The notes beneath the pieces are model-generated. The model saw only the letters and a list, made by a program, of their open reading frames with translations, made no database searches and was not told the DNA's origin. DNA of 64,000 nucleotides, from contig NZ_FTNF01000011.1 in the NCBI RefSeq assembly GCF_900156065.1, positions 1-64,000 of the forward strand, written 5' to 3'. Both the position numbers and the translations under genes were made by a program. This document shows positions 49,944-58,529 of the stretch, piece by piece. Position 1 is the stretch's first letter; each line of letters opens with the position of its first letter. The stretch comes from Micromonospora avicenniae (GTDB lineage Bacteria > Actinomycetota > Actinomycetes > Mycobacteriales > Micromonosporaceae).

Positions 49944-51911
49944 GTGACCGAGCGGCAGCAACCGGGCGTGCCCGAGACCGGACCGGCGGCGCGGCCGTTG
50001 GGGGCCACCAGCGCGGCCGCGCGCGACAGTGTGCGACTCGCGCTGGTCATCGGCGCGCTGGGGGTGGTGTTCGGCGACATCGGCACCAGCCCGATCTACG
50101 CGATGCAGACGGTGTTCAACCCGAGCGATCCGCATCCCGTCCCGATCAGCACGCAGAACGTGTTCGGGGTGGTTTCACTGGTGTTCTGGACCGTGATGAT
50201 CATCGTCACCGTCACCTACGTGCTGCTGGCGTTGCGCGCCGACAACGACGGTGAGGGCGGCATCATGGCCCTCATCACCCTGCTGCGCCGCAACGTACGA
50301 CGTGGTGGGCCAGCCGTGCCGGTGCTCGTGGCGCTCGGCATCTTCGGCGCCGCGCTGTTCTTCGGCGACAGCATGATCACTCCGGCGATCTCCGTGCTCT
50401 CCGCCGTGGAGGGTCTCAAGGTCGTCGAACCGTCGCTGGCGGAGCTCGTCCTGCCCATCACCGTGGTGATCATCGCGGCGCTGTTCGTCGCGCAGCGCCG
50501 AGGGAGCGCGGCGGTCGGTCGCCTCTTCGGGCCCATCATGATCGTCTGGTTCGTCACCGTCGCCGCCTGCGGAGTGCGGGGCATCACCCAGCATCCGGAC
50601 ATCCTCAAGGCGCTCTCGCCGACCTACGCGTTGGGGTTCCTGGCCGGCCGCTTCGAGGTCGCGTTCTTCGCCCTCGCGGCCATCGTGCTCGCCGTCACCG
50701 GCGCCGAGGCGCTCTACGCCGACCTGGGGCACTTCGGTCGTCGGTCGATAACCCGAGCCTGGCTCGCCCTGGTGTTCCCCGCGTTGACGTTGTGCTATCT
50801 CGGCCAGGGCGCGTTGATCCTCAAGGACCCGAGCAACATCAGCGGACCATTCTTCCTGCTCGCGCCCGACTGGGGTCGGCTGCCGCTGACCCTGCTCGCC
50901 ACCGTCGCGACCGTCATCGCCTCCCAATCCGTGATCACCGGTGCCTTCTCGGTCGCCTCGCAGGCCGCGGAACTGGGCTACCTCCCCCGGCTTCGGATCC
51001 TGCACACCTCGGAATCCACTGTCGGCCAGGTCTACGTGCCGTGGGTCAACTGGCTGCTGATGGTCGCGGTGCTCACCCTGGTCCTCGCCTACGGCAGCTC
51101 GGCGGGGCTCGCCTTCGCGTACGGCATGGCGGTGACCGCGACGATCACGATCAGCACCTTCCTCCTGTTCTATCTCGGCCGCTGGAAGTGGAAGGTCCCA
51201 CTGTGGCTGCTCGGCCTGGGCGCGGTGCCGCTGCTGGTGTGGGACCTGCTGCTGCTGGGGGCGAACGCGACCAAGCTGCTGCACGGTGCGTGGGTGCCAC
51301 TGCTGATCGGCCTCGCCGCGTTCACCATCATGACGACGTGGAAACGCGGACGCGAGATCGTCACCTCGGAACGCCAGCGACACGAGGGCTCGCTGCGTGA
51401 ATTCGTCGACGATCTACGCAGCGACGGCAAGCTCGCCCGGCGTGTTCCCGGAACGGCCATCTTCCTCAACCGCGGCAAGGAGACCGTGCCGCTCGCGATG
51501 CGCGCCAACGTCGAGCACAACCACGTACGCCACGAGCACGTGGTGATCCTCTCGATCGAGACCAAGCCGGTGCCCCGGGTCTCCGTGGACCAGCGGATCG
51601 TCGTCGACGACCTCGGCTACTCCGACGACGGCATCACCCATGTGAGCGCCTACTTCGGCTATATGGAGACCCCGGACGTGCCCGAGATGCTGAAGCGGCT
51701 GAACGCCAGTGACGTCGAGGGGCGGATCGAGGCCGACGAGGCGTCCTACTTCCTGTCGAAGATCGAGCTGCGCGCCGGCGGCCGGCCGACCATGCCACGC
51801 TGGCGCAAGCGGCTGTTCATCACGACCTCGTTCATCACCGCCGACGCCGCCGAACACTTCTGCCTGCCACGCGATCGCACGGTCATCATGGGTTCGTACA
51901 TCGAGGTGTAG
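49944..51911 (+). CDS. kup: Potassium uptake protein Kup
   Basis: A 655-residue transporter with 12 hydrophobic segments in the first two thirds and a soluble C-terminal domain. 'GVVFGDIGTSPIYAMQTVF' is the family hallmark, followed by 'DNDGEGGIMALITLL', 'GAALFFGDSMITPAISVLSAVEG' and 'TGAEALYADLGHFG', all diagnostic of Kup/HAK. GTG at 49944 behind GGGGGGAG. It imports K+ with H+. I looked for a c-di-AMP riboswitch upstream and saw none. Confidence 0.95.
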   Translation: MTERQQPGVPETGPAARPLGATSAAARDSVRLALVIGALGVVFGDIGTSPIYAMQTVFNPSDPHPVPISTQNVFGVVSLVFWTVMIIVTVTYVLLALRADNDGEGGIMALITLLRRNVRRGGPAVPVLVALGIFGAALFFGDSMITPAISVLSAVEGLKVVEPSLAELVLPITVVIIAALFVAQRRGSAAVGRLFGPIMIVWFVTVAACGVRGITQHPDILKALSPTYALGFLAGRFEVAFFALAAIVLAVTGAEALYADLGHFGRRSITRAWLALVFPALTLCYLGQGALILKDPSNISGPFFLLAPDWGRLPLTLLATVATVIASQSVITGAFSVASQAAELGYLPRLRILHTSESTVGQVYVPWVNWLLMVAVLTLVLAYGSSAGLAFAYGMAVTATITISTFLLFYLGRWKWKVPLWLLGLGAVPLLVWDLLLLGANATKLLHGAWVPLLIGLAAFTIMTTWKRGREIVTSERQRHEGSLREFVDDLRSDGKLARRVPGTAIFLNRGKETVPLAMRANVEHNHVRHEHVVILSIETKPVPRVSVDQRIVVDDLGYSDDGITHVSAYFGYMETPDVPEMLKRLNASDVEGRIEADEASYFLSKIELRAGGRPTMPRWRKRLFITTSFITADAAEHFCLPRDRTVIMGSYIEV

Positions 51912-52020
51912 CCGCAGGCCGGGCCGGGAGCTCGCAGATCGGCCGACAGGTCGATGTCGGAGCGAGCGGTGCCGGATGCAGTGCCTACCGGATCCCGGAT
52001 CTTCCTCTCATGACCGATGA

Positions 52021-52040
52021 AGGTTAGGCTACCCTAACTT
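52021..52040. promoter_or_regulatory. IdeR/DmdR-type iron box
   Basis: AGGTTAGGCTACCCTAACTT contains the palindrome GTTAGG-CTAC-CCTAAC (52023-52038) and matches the DtxR/IdeR consensus TTAGGTTAGGCTAACCTAA in most positions. It sits 33 bp before the siderophore-interacting protein, implying repression by Fe(II)-loaded regulator. Confidence 0.85.
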
Positions 52041-52072
52041 TGATCGGCGCCGTTCCGACCCAGAGAGGCACC

Positions 52073-52978
52073 ATGACCGAGACCCTGCCCATCGCGCCCT
52101 GGCGTGTCTTCACCGTCGAGGTCCGGGCCGTGCACCGGCTGAGCCCGTCGTTCGTGCGGGTAACGTTCACCGGCCCCGACCTCGACCGGTTCGCCGACAA
52201 CGGCTGGGACCAGCGGATCAAACTGGCGCTGCCGTTGCCCGGCCAGCGCGGGGTACGGCTGCCGGACGGTCCCGACTGGTACGCGCAATGGCGAGCCCTG
52301 TCCGAGGAACAGCGCAACCCCGTCCGCACCTACACCGTGCGGGCCGTCCGTCCACACCTGGCCGAGGTCGACATCGACCTGGTCCTGCACGGCGACGGCG
52401 GCCCGGCCACTCGATGGGCACGGCGGGCCCGGCCGGGCGACGAGATCGCGCTCGTCGGCCCGGACGCCGGCTACCCCGGTGACCACGGCGGCATCGAGTT
52501 CCGGTTGCCGTCGACCGGTCGACTGCTGCTCGCCGGGGACGAGACCGCCGCGCCGGCGATCGCCGCGATCCTTGAGCGCCTCCCGCTGGACGCGTCCGGC
52601 CGGGCGCTCATCGAGGTGCCAGAGGCCGCGGACACGCTCCCACTGGTGACGCCACCCGGTGTCGAGCTGACCTGGCTACCGCGCGGCTCCGGCGGGTACG
52701 GCAGCCTTCTCGTCCCAGCCGTCGCCGCGGCCACCGGCGACCTGATCACCGCTTCCGCCGAGCCCGCCACCGGCCCGGACGACGACGTCGACGTGGACAC
52801 CGAGATCCTCTGGGAGGTGCCCGCCGAGGCGCCCTCGTCGCCGCTGTACGCGTGGCTGGCCGGGGAGGCGGGGGTCATCCGCACGTTGCGCCGGCACCTG
52901 GTGGGGGAGCGGGGCCTCGACCGGCGCGCGGTCGCGTTCATGGGCTACTGGCGGCTCGGGCGCGCCGACGTCGCGTGA
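52073..52978 (+). CDS. Siderophore-interacting protein (ferric-siderophore reductase)
   Basis: A 301-residue flavoprotein of the SIP/ViuB family. The N-terminal FAD domain shows 'RTYTVRAV' (the family's R-X-Y-T/S-V-R) and 'VDIDLVLHGDGGPATRWARRARPGDE'. The NAD(P)H domain has 'LLLAGDETAAPAIAAILERLP', and the end 'AFMGYWRLGRADVA' is typical. It releases iron from imported ferric siderophores in the cytoplasm. ATG at 52073 behind AGAGAGG. The iron box just upstream explains its control. Confidence 0.93.
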   Translation: MTETLPIAPWRVFTVEVRAVHRLSPSFVRVTFTGPDLDRFADNGWDQRIKLALPLPGQRGVRLPDGPDWYAQWRALSEEQRNPVRTYTVRAVRPHLAEVDIDLVLHGDGGPATRWARRARPGDEIALVGPDAGYPGDHGGIEFRLPSTGRLLLAGDETAAPAIAAILERLPLDASGRALIEVPEAADTLPLVTPPGVELTWLPRGSGGYGSLLVPAVAAATGDLITASAEPATGPDDDVDVDTEILWEVPAEAPSSPLYAWLAGEAGVIRTLRRHLVGERGLDRRAVAFMGYWRLGRADVA

Positions 52979-52982
52979 CGTG

Positions 52983-53019
52983 ACAGGTGTCCTGTCCGTC
53001 GAACCGGGGGCAGGACAGG
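52983..53019. terminator. Possible bidirectional hairpin between the SIP and Dps genes
   Basis: CCTGTCC (52991-52997) can pair with GGACAGG (53013-53019) across a 15-base loop between two convergent genes. A competing short hairpin, ACAGG-TGT-CCTGT, lies at 52983-52995. Stems are short, so the call is tentative. Confidence 0.35.
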
Positions 53020-53084
53020 CGGCGCACCGCGTCCACCCGGGCCACGGACTCCCGGGCCGCCGCGTCGGCCCGCCGGGCCGGAGC

Positions 53085-53660
53085 TCAGGCGCGTACGGCC
53101 GGCGTGTCCACGAGGTGCTCGGCGATGAACCAGGCCTGCAACTCGTTGGTGCGAATCACGTTCGACACCAGCAGATCGTTGCTGCCGTCGTCACCGGCTT
53201 CGGCGACCCGGGCTGCCGCGTCGTGCGCGTCCGTCAGGATCGTCTCGTGCGTCTCGAGCAAGCGGGACAGCATCCCGGGAACCTCCTCGACGCCGTCGGG
53301 CGGCCGGGGAACCCGGGTCAGCTCGGCTACGTGTCGCGGGTCGCCGACCGCGACGCCGCCGAGCGTCTGTACCCGTTCGGCCAGCATGTCGACCAGTTCG
53401 AGCTGCTCGTCGGCGTGTTTGTCGAGCAGGAGATGCAGCTGGTAGAACGTGTGCCCCCGCATGAGCCAGTGGTACTTCTTGTACAGCGCGTGCAGGATGC
53501 GGGTGTCGGCGAGGACGCGGTTCAACCGTTCGCACGAGTACAACCGCGCCTCGTACGCGAGGGCGACCGGCAGCTGCCGGACGGTACCGAAGGCCTGAAT
53601 CTCCCGCCCGTGCTGATGTAGGCGGGGTTGGCTGTCCGCGGTGTTCGGCTGTCCGGTCAC
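53085..53660 (-). CDS. dps: Dps-family ferritin-like protein
   Basis: A 191-residue mini-ferritin. The ferroxidase-site segment 'KYHWLMRGHTFYQLHLLLDKHADEQLELVDMLAER' carries the His, Asp and Glu residues expected at the Dps subunit interface. The last helices ('ETILTDAHDAAARVAEAGDDGSNDLLV') fit too. The GTG at 53660 follows GAGGAGG, which rules out the longer upstream frame. It stores iron with peroxide as oxidant and may protect DNA. The N-terminal 30 residues are polar and could bind DNA. Convergent with the iron-regulated SIP gene. Confidence 0.92.
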   Translation of the reverse strand: MTGQPNTADSQPRLHQHGREIQAFGTVRQLPVALAYEARLYSCERLNRVLADTRILHALYKKYHWLMRGHTFYQLHLLLDKHADEQLELVDMLAERVQTLGGVAVGDPRHVAELTRVPRPPDGVEEVPGMLSRLLETHETILTDAHDAAARVAEAGDDGSNDLLVSNVIRTNELQAWFIAEHLVDTPAVRA

Positions 53661-54222
53661 GTCGCCTCCTCGATGCTCATCGGCCCGCCCTGCTGCGCAA
53701 ATGCCCGGCGAGACCGCGCCGGCGGGTCCACCCGCACCCGTCATCGTCCACAGGACTTCGGCACGGTCCCGGCCCGGCGCGTCGATCGTCACGAGGACGC
53801 GCCGGGCCGGCCGCGGTATGAGAGCGATGGACGATCCACGGTGCGGGTGGCCGCGCGAAGGTGGCTGACGCAGGGCAGACATCGGCTCTGCCAACACTCT
53901 CGCGGTTCGGGTCCCGTCGGGGCGCTGCCCGCGCCCTGTCACTCGTCCGGGCTACCGGTGAACAGCCGAGCGTCAGCACGGCCATCTCAACGGCTTCCTG
54001 GTACCGAGTGCCGGATCCTGGCCCGGTCAGCCGGGGACCGGATCCGGTCGCCGGGACGATGAGCGGGTCGGCGGATCGGCCGTTGCCGGCTGAACGAAAG
54101 TGCTTCAATCCGGCGAAGGATGTCCAAGCCTGCTAAGACGACCAGGCGCACCGTCGAGGAGCCCGGGATGCAGTTGACCGCCGCTGACAACCACGCCGAA
54201 GGGCTGCGGGACGCTGGGTGCG
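53661..54222. other. Intergenic stretch before a frameshifted gene
   Basis: No credible gene on either strand over about 560 bp. It holds the dps leader on the left. At 54011-54047 there is an 8-bp inverted repeat, CCGGATCC/GGATCCGG, around 21 bases. Short frames here have no ribosome site or family pattern. Confidence 0.3.
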
Positions 54223-54527
54223 TTGAAGGCCGGCTTCGCCGTAGCGGGCGCGGCGGCCATCGCGTACGCCGCCTACTGCGGTAACCGGATCGGTCGCCTC
54301 GCCGAGGAGGCTCACCGGCGCGGTGAGAGGGTCGAGGTCCGCGACGCGCACTGCCGACCGCGGAGACTCCCGCCGAGATCGCGGCCTGGCAGCGGAGACA
54401 ACGGCTGGTGCAGTTCCTGGTGCCGGTGCTGGCCGGCGCGAACATCGCCTGCGGCTCGTACCTGGTGCAGTCGTACCGGATGGGAGCGACCGGCAGGGGA
54501 GTGCTCCGCCGGCTACTGCCGGAATGA
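54223..54527 (+). pseudogene. Small membrane protein gene with a 1-nt frameshift
   Basis: From 54223 one frame reads 'KAGFAVAGAAAIAYAAYCGNRIGRLAEEAHRRG', and near 54345-54351 the coherent sequence moves to the next frame: 'LPTAETPAEIAAWQRRQRLVQFLVPVLAGANIACGSYL', ending 'LLPE' at TGA 54525-54527. The second part matches, from memory, small conserved proteins of Micromonosporaceae with a 'TPEEIAAWQRRQRLVQ' segment and one helix. A single-base deletion would explain the break. It may be a real pseudogene or a sequencing error. Function unknown. Confidence 0.5.
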
Positions 54528-54575
54528 GCGAAGACTCACCGGCGCTCCCGGAGGCGCGTCGGTCGCCGGCAGGAA

Positions 54576-55310
54576 CTACAGGTCCGCGCACCCCGTCTCG
54601 TCGGGCAGCAGCGGACGCGGCGCCACCTGCCACACCTGCCCCGCACTGCTCCAGCGCACGGCGGCGTCGGCGGTGCCGGCCGCCCGCCGCGCGATGTCGA
54701 GGTCGGAACCCCGCAGCACGAGGCAGGTGGAACCGGCTGACGTCGCGCCCAGCGGCTCGCCGGCCAGGGCCGGCAACGGCCACGGCCGGGCCGGTTCCGC
54801 CGGATCGGCGGGGGTGGCCACGATCGCGACGGCGGTCGGCTCGTACGGCACCGGCGGTCCGTCGGCGTGCCGGGCGAGCGCCGCCAGCAGCCGCGCGGCC
54901 GCCGGGTCGGCTCGGTCCAGCGTGACGCTGTGCCGCCCGCCGGCCCTGCCGACGGTCACCTGGACGACGGGCCCGTCCGGGATGTCCGCCGCGGGTCCGT
55001 CCGGCAACGCGGTGGCCGCACCGTACAGCTCGCGTACCCCGTCCGGCGCGACGGTGTCCTCGTGCAGCTGCGGCCACCCCTGTGAGGGCCCGTCCGAAGC
55101 GCTGATCAGACGGCCGTCACCGAACAGGGAGTAGCGCGGGGGCACGGCCGCCACGCCACCGGGTGGCAGCATGCCGGGCAGCTCGCTCAGGCGCAGCACC
55201 AGTGTCGTCGCGCCTGGCGGTGGCGGTGACCCGCCGCCACCGCTTTCGCCGCAGCCCGCCACGGCCGTCATCGCGGCGAGCGCCGCCAGCAGGGCAAGCA
55301 GTCGGTGCAT
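54576..55310 (-). CDS. Lipoprotein, function unknown
   Basis: A 244-residue exported protein. The signal peptide ends in the lipobox VAGC ('MTAVAGCGES'), followed by a Gly/Pro-rich spacer. The mature domain alternates short strands ('TTLVLRLSELPGMLPPGG', 'RYSLFGDGRLI') and ends with two Cys that may form a disulfide ('STCLVLRG' and 'ETGCADL'). The ATG at 55310 follows GGGAGG. I do not recognise the family; similar lipoproteins are frequent in actinomycetes. Confidence 0.72.
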   Translation of the reverse strand: MHRLLALLAALAAMTAVAGCGESGGGGSPPPPGATTLVLRLSELPGMLPPGGVAAVPPRYSLFGDGRLISASDGPSQGWPQLHEDTVAPDGVRELYGAATALPDGPAADIPDGPVVQVTVGRAGGRHSVTLDRADPAAARLLAALARHADGPPVPYEPTAVAIVATPADPAEPARPWPLPALAGEPLGATSAGSTCLVLRGSDLDIARRAAGTADAAVRWSSAGQVWQVAPRPLLPDETGCADL

Positions 55311-55459
55311 CTGTCGCCTCCCGGGTCGGGTCAACGCCGGTCGGACGCGACGGCGTGAGCACTGGTTCCGTGTAATTCGGGACGGATCGCGTACGGCTCC
55401 CGGACAGCGGTCCGGGAGCGCCGCGACGGGCGCTCCCGGACCGGTCGGAGATGTAGCGG

Positions 55460-57898
55460 TCAGGCCCGGGAGAGCGTGTAGTTCCCGGAGCCCGCCTTGT
55501 TGATCACGACCACGCCGTACCAGCCGCTGACGGTCGGAGTGAAGGTGATCGTCTCGGTCGCGCCGGCGCCACCGGCCGTGGCGGAGGCCACCGCACCCGA
55601 GCGGGGACGGATCCAGGTGGCCGAGTTCGCGTCGCTGCCCATGAGGAACAGCTCGGCGTCCTGACCGGCGTTGGTGGCCGCCACCGAGAGGGTGACCGGC
55701 ACCCCGGCGGTGAGGTACGTGTCCCGTACGGTGACCACGTTGTTCGTGCCCATGCTGATCGTGCTGCTGCCGACGCTCAGCACGGCACCGCCCTGGGCGA
55801 GTTCGACCCGGTAGCCACCGCCGCCGGACCAGTTCGTGACCCGCGGGTAGTAGTCACCCAGCGCCCGGCGGTTGGAGTCCACCGCCACGAAGTCGATGGT
55901 GGTGCCGCCAGCCGCGCTGCCGCTCAGGTAGGCGCCCTGCGCCCGGTCGTCGTAGAGCTGCAGGTCCAGATCGCCGGAGTTGGGCTTGAGCGCGACCACC
56001 GACCAGTAGTTCCACGAGGTCGAGTAGCCGAAGTTGTGCGGCGGCGTCGGCGTCGGGCGGACGAGCGGGGCGTAGTTGCCCAGCGGGTCCCGGAACTGGT
56101 AGTCGATGGTGTTCTGGTAGAGCGAGGCGAGTGCGCCGGAGTCGGCCACGTTGAAGCCGTCCGCGGTCCGGTGGGACCAGAAGTTCGCGAACGTCGTGGA
56201 GTTGTGCAGCCGGGAGGTCGTCCAGATGTTCCACGGCCCCTCGCCGTACCGGTCCCAGGTCGCCTCGTTCGCCGAGTCGGTGATGTCGATCAGCGCGGCG
56301 GCGACCCGACCCTCGGTGGTGTCGCCCTCGCCCCAACCGTTGCCCCAGCTCGCGTTCTCCAGGTTCAGCGAGGCGCCGTTCGGCCACCGGAAGAACGGGT
56401 CGTTGTAGACGGTGGCCGGGAACCACTCCGCCCAACCCTCTGTCCAGGCGCAGCCGGCCGAACTGGCGCCGGTCACGCTGTGCGGGTTGCAGTTCGGCGC
56501 GGCGGGGAAGCTGTCGTTGTAGAGGTCGTCCATCACCGCGTGGCCGATCTCGTGCACCACGGTGGTCGGCGCGTTCGGGTCGTCGGCGGCCAGGTGGACC
56601 TGGTTGCCGCCCAGGTCGTAGTACGTGCCGTCGGTCGAGTCCGGTGCCCAGTTGATGACCACCTGGCGGCAGCTCGCGTCGTCCTGGTCCCAGCACAGGT
56701 TGTTCGGCTTCGGAACCCACAACCACGCGTCGTTCGCGGAGTCGTAGGCGTGCAGACCGCGCTGCAGCGCCCCGTCGCCGGCGGTGAGCGAACCGAGGTT
56801 CAGGGTGCTGCCGGTGGGCACGTCGTTCGTCGTCCCGGTCTGGAACGTCAACGGGTTGCCACCGCGCTGCACCTGCCACAGGGAGTTCGAGGTGAGGAAG
56901 CGGACGTAGATGTCGGCGTTTCCGCTGTCCGGGAAGCCCTCGACCTTCGAGTCGAAGCAGATGTTGTAGTTCCCGGCGCCGTCCGTCACGCCGGTGGCGA
57001 GCAGCGAGTCACCGAAGACGTCATCGTCCCAGACCTGCACCTGCATGTTCATCTGGTTGTGCCAGGTGCCGTTCTGATCCTGGAAGCTCCAGTTCCCGGC
57101 CACGCGGGTGTCGCACGGCGCCTGCGGGCCGATCACCTTGAGCCCCTTGGCCCGCGCCTCGGCCTGCGCCGGTCCCGTCACGTTCTGGGCGCCGACGCTC
57201 TTCGGCGTCTGCCCGGACGGCCGCGGCGCCCGCTCCGTGGTGGGTACGCGCATGGTGGCGTTGTCGCCCGCCGGGACCGGGTGTCCGAGCCGGGACGCCC
57301 CCGACTTCCCCGCGATGGTCAGGAAGACGTCGTCCTGGCCGGCCTGGACGTCCTTGCCGTACGGCGCGGTCGCTCGGGCCTGGATCTGCACCTGCCCCGC
57401 CTTGACCGCCCGTACCACGCCGCTGAACGCGACACTGTCGCCGGCCCGCAGGGTGCGGGTCGTCCGCGCCACGGAGATGGCGCCGGCCCGCTCCGGTTGG
57501 ACGCTGCTGCGCTTCTGCACGCCCAGCTCGGCCGGCGCCTGCACCCACTCCAGTTCGGCCGGCAGGGCGACGCTGATCTCGCTAGGCCCGATCTTCCTGG
57601 CGGCGCGTACGGCGACCCGCAGTGTCGCGGTCTCGCCCACCGCGGGCGTCCGGTCGAGCTTCGCCTCGACGCCGAGGCAGCTCAGGTGCTCGTCCTTCGC
57701 GCTCTTGCCGGCTGACGGCCGCAACCCGCACTGCTCGCCCTTCGCCAGTTGATAGGCCGGCGTGGTGCGAGCCTTCGCGTCCTCGCCCGGGTCCCCGGCG
57801 TACGCGGGACCGATCCCTCCCACGAGCGCCACCACGGCACCCGGCACGATCACGGCGAGCGCCGTTCTCGCGGGCCTGGTGGCCTTCCTACCGAACAT
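55460..57898 (-). CDS. Secreted zinc metallopeptidase with HExxH...E site
   Basis: An 812-residue exported protein. The signal peptide ends near 'GPAYAG'. An N-terminal half of beta-sandwich character follows ('LDRTPAVGETATLRVAVRAARKIGPSEISVALP'). The peptidase core has His449-Glu-Ile-Gly-His453 and, downstream, 'WTEGWAEWFP' with a likely third zinc ligand Glu, a gluzincin-like arrangement. Four Cys pairs fit an extracellular protein. The C-terminal 150 residues ('FTPTVSGWYGVVVINKAGSGNYTLS') look like a pre-peptidase C-terminal domain. ATG at 57898 with GGGGAGGAG ahead. Specific substrate unknown. Confidence 0.84.
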   Translation of the reverse strand: MFGRKATRPARTALAVIVPGAVVALVGGIGPAYAGDPGEDAKARTTPAYQLAKGEQCGLRPSAGKSAKDEHLSCLGVEAKLDRTPAVGETATLRVAVRAARKIGPSEISVALPAELEWVQAPAELGVQKRSSVQPERAGAISVARTTRTLRAGDSVAFSGVVRAVKAGQVQIQARATAPYGKDVQAGQDDVFLTIAGKSGASRLGHPVPAGDNATMRVPTTERAPRPSGQTPKSVGAQNVTGPAQAEARAKGLKVIGPQAPCDTRVAGNWSFQDQNGTWHNQMNMQVQVWDDDVFGDSLLATGVTDGAGNYNICFDSKVEGFPDSGNADIYVRFLTSNSLWQVQRGGNPLTFQTGTTNDVPTGSTLNLGSLTAGDGALQRGLHAYDSANDAWLWVPKPNNLCWDQDDASCRQVVINWAPDSTDGTYYDLGGNQVHLAADDPNAPTTVVHEIGHAVMDDLYNDSFPAAPNCNPHSVTGASSAGCAWTEGWAEWFPATVYNDPFFRWPNGASLNLENASWGNGWGEGDTTEGRVAAALIDITDSANEATWDRYGEGPWNIWTTSRLHNSTTFANFWSHRTADGFNVADSGALASLYQNTIDYQFRDPLGNYAPLVRPTPTPPHNFGYSTSWNYWSVVALKPNSGDLDLQLYDDRAQGAYLSGSAAGGTTIDFVAVDSNRRALGDYYPRVTNWSGGGGYRVELAQGGAVLSVGSSTISMGTNNVVTVRDTYLTAGVPVTLSVAATNAGQDAELFLMGSDANSATWIRPRSGAVASATAGGAGATETITFTPTVSGWYGVVVINKAGSGNYTLSRA

Positions 57899-58529
57899 TG
57901 ATGCTCCTCCCCACGGGTGGGCCGAATTCGGCCCTGTGCACCGGGCCGCGATTCGGGCCCGAAGAGAGCATCGGTTTTCCGGGTCGTTCGGCAAAGCCTT
58001 TGACCGGTTAGTGACATGCGGTCGAAGCTAAATTGACTGAGCGGAACGAATGGGGGGTCCGGTCGGCTTGAAAGGCGACCCGTGTCGTCCGATCATCCAA
58101 TTCTGTGCGTGAATCCGGGGTCGACCGGATCGGATGTCATCTCTCCGACAATGCACCGTCGCATCGATGACTGCCGCATGTAATCGCTGCTAGCGGTTCC
58201 GCAGGTGGGCGTGGCGTGCCCGGCCCCGGGCCCCGGATCGCCGTCGCTGGGATTCGCGCGGCACGGATTTCGCGACGCAACAGATCCTGCGCCGGAAAGC
58301 GAAAGGGCCGCAGTCGCGGAAGTGAGCGGAATTGACGGGAAGCCGACCTGCGGGGAATTTTGTTCGCCGTGTGGCTGCAACTCACAGCAGAGCCGGCGCG
58401 CGTGCTGGCACGGCTCCCCGCGACCCTACGGGACGACTCGTCGACCGGTGCACGTGCGGCTCCACCCGTTCGGGTGGTCTGCCGAGTTCCCACCTCGGCA
58501 CGGAGGTCCGGAGCGGTAGGACGCAGGTG
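57899..58529. other. 630-bp divergent intergenic region
   Basis: It lies between the secreted peptidase (minus strand) and the LtrA-like gene (plus strand). It is AT-richer than its surroundings around 58000-58180, consistent with promoters. A short palindrome CCACCCG-TT-CGGGTGG lies at 58462-58477. No gene is supported; the frames present are poor in codon bias and lack ribosome sites. Confidence 0.35.

Noticed and set aside
49476..51911. A longer version of Kup starting near 49476
   Set aside because: The extension runs through the hydrolase gene in another frame; the GTG at 49944 has a strong ribosome site and fits the family length.
54011..54047. Inverted repeat CCGGATCC/GGATCCGG as an attachment site or transposon end
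   Set aside because: No integrase, transposase or target duplication nearby; such GC palindromes arise often by chance here.
58462..58477. CCACCCG-TT-CGGGTGG as a terminator
   Set aside because: It lies just upstream of the LtrA-like gene, not after a gene, and a two-base loop is unfavourable.
58093..58493. Minus-strand open frames of about 95-118 codons between the peptidase and LtrA-like genes
   Set aside because: No ribosome site, poor codon bias and no family pattern.
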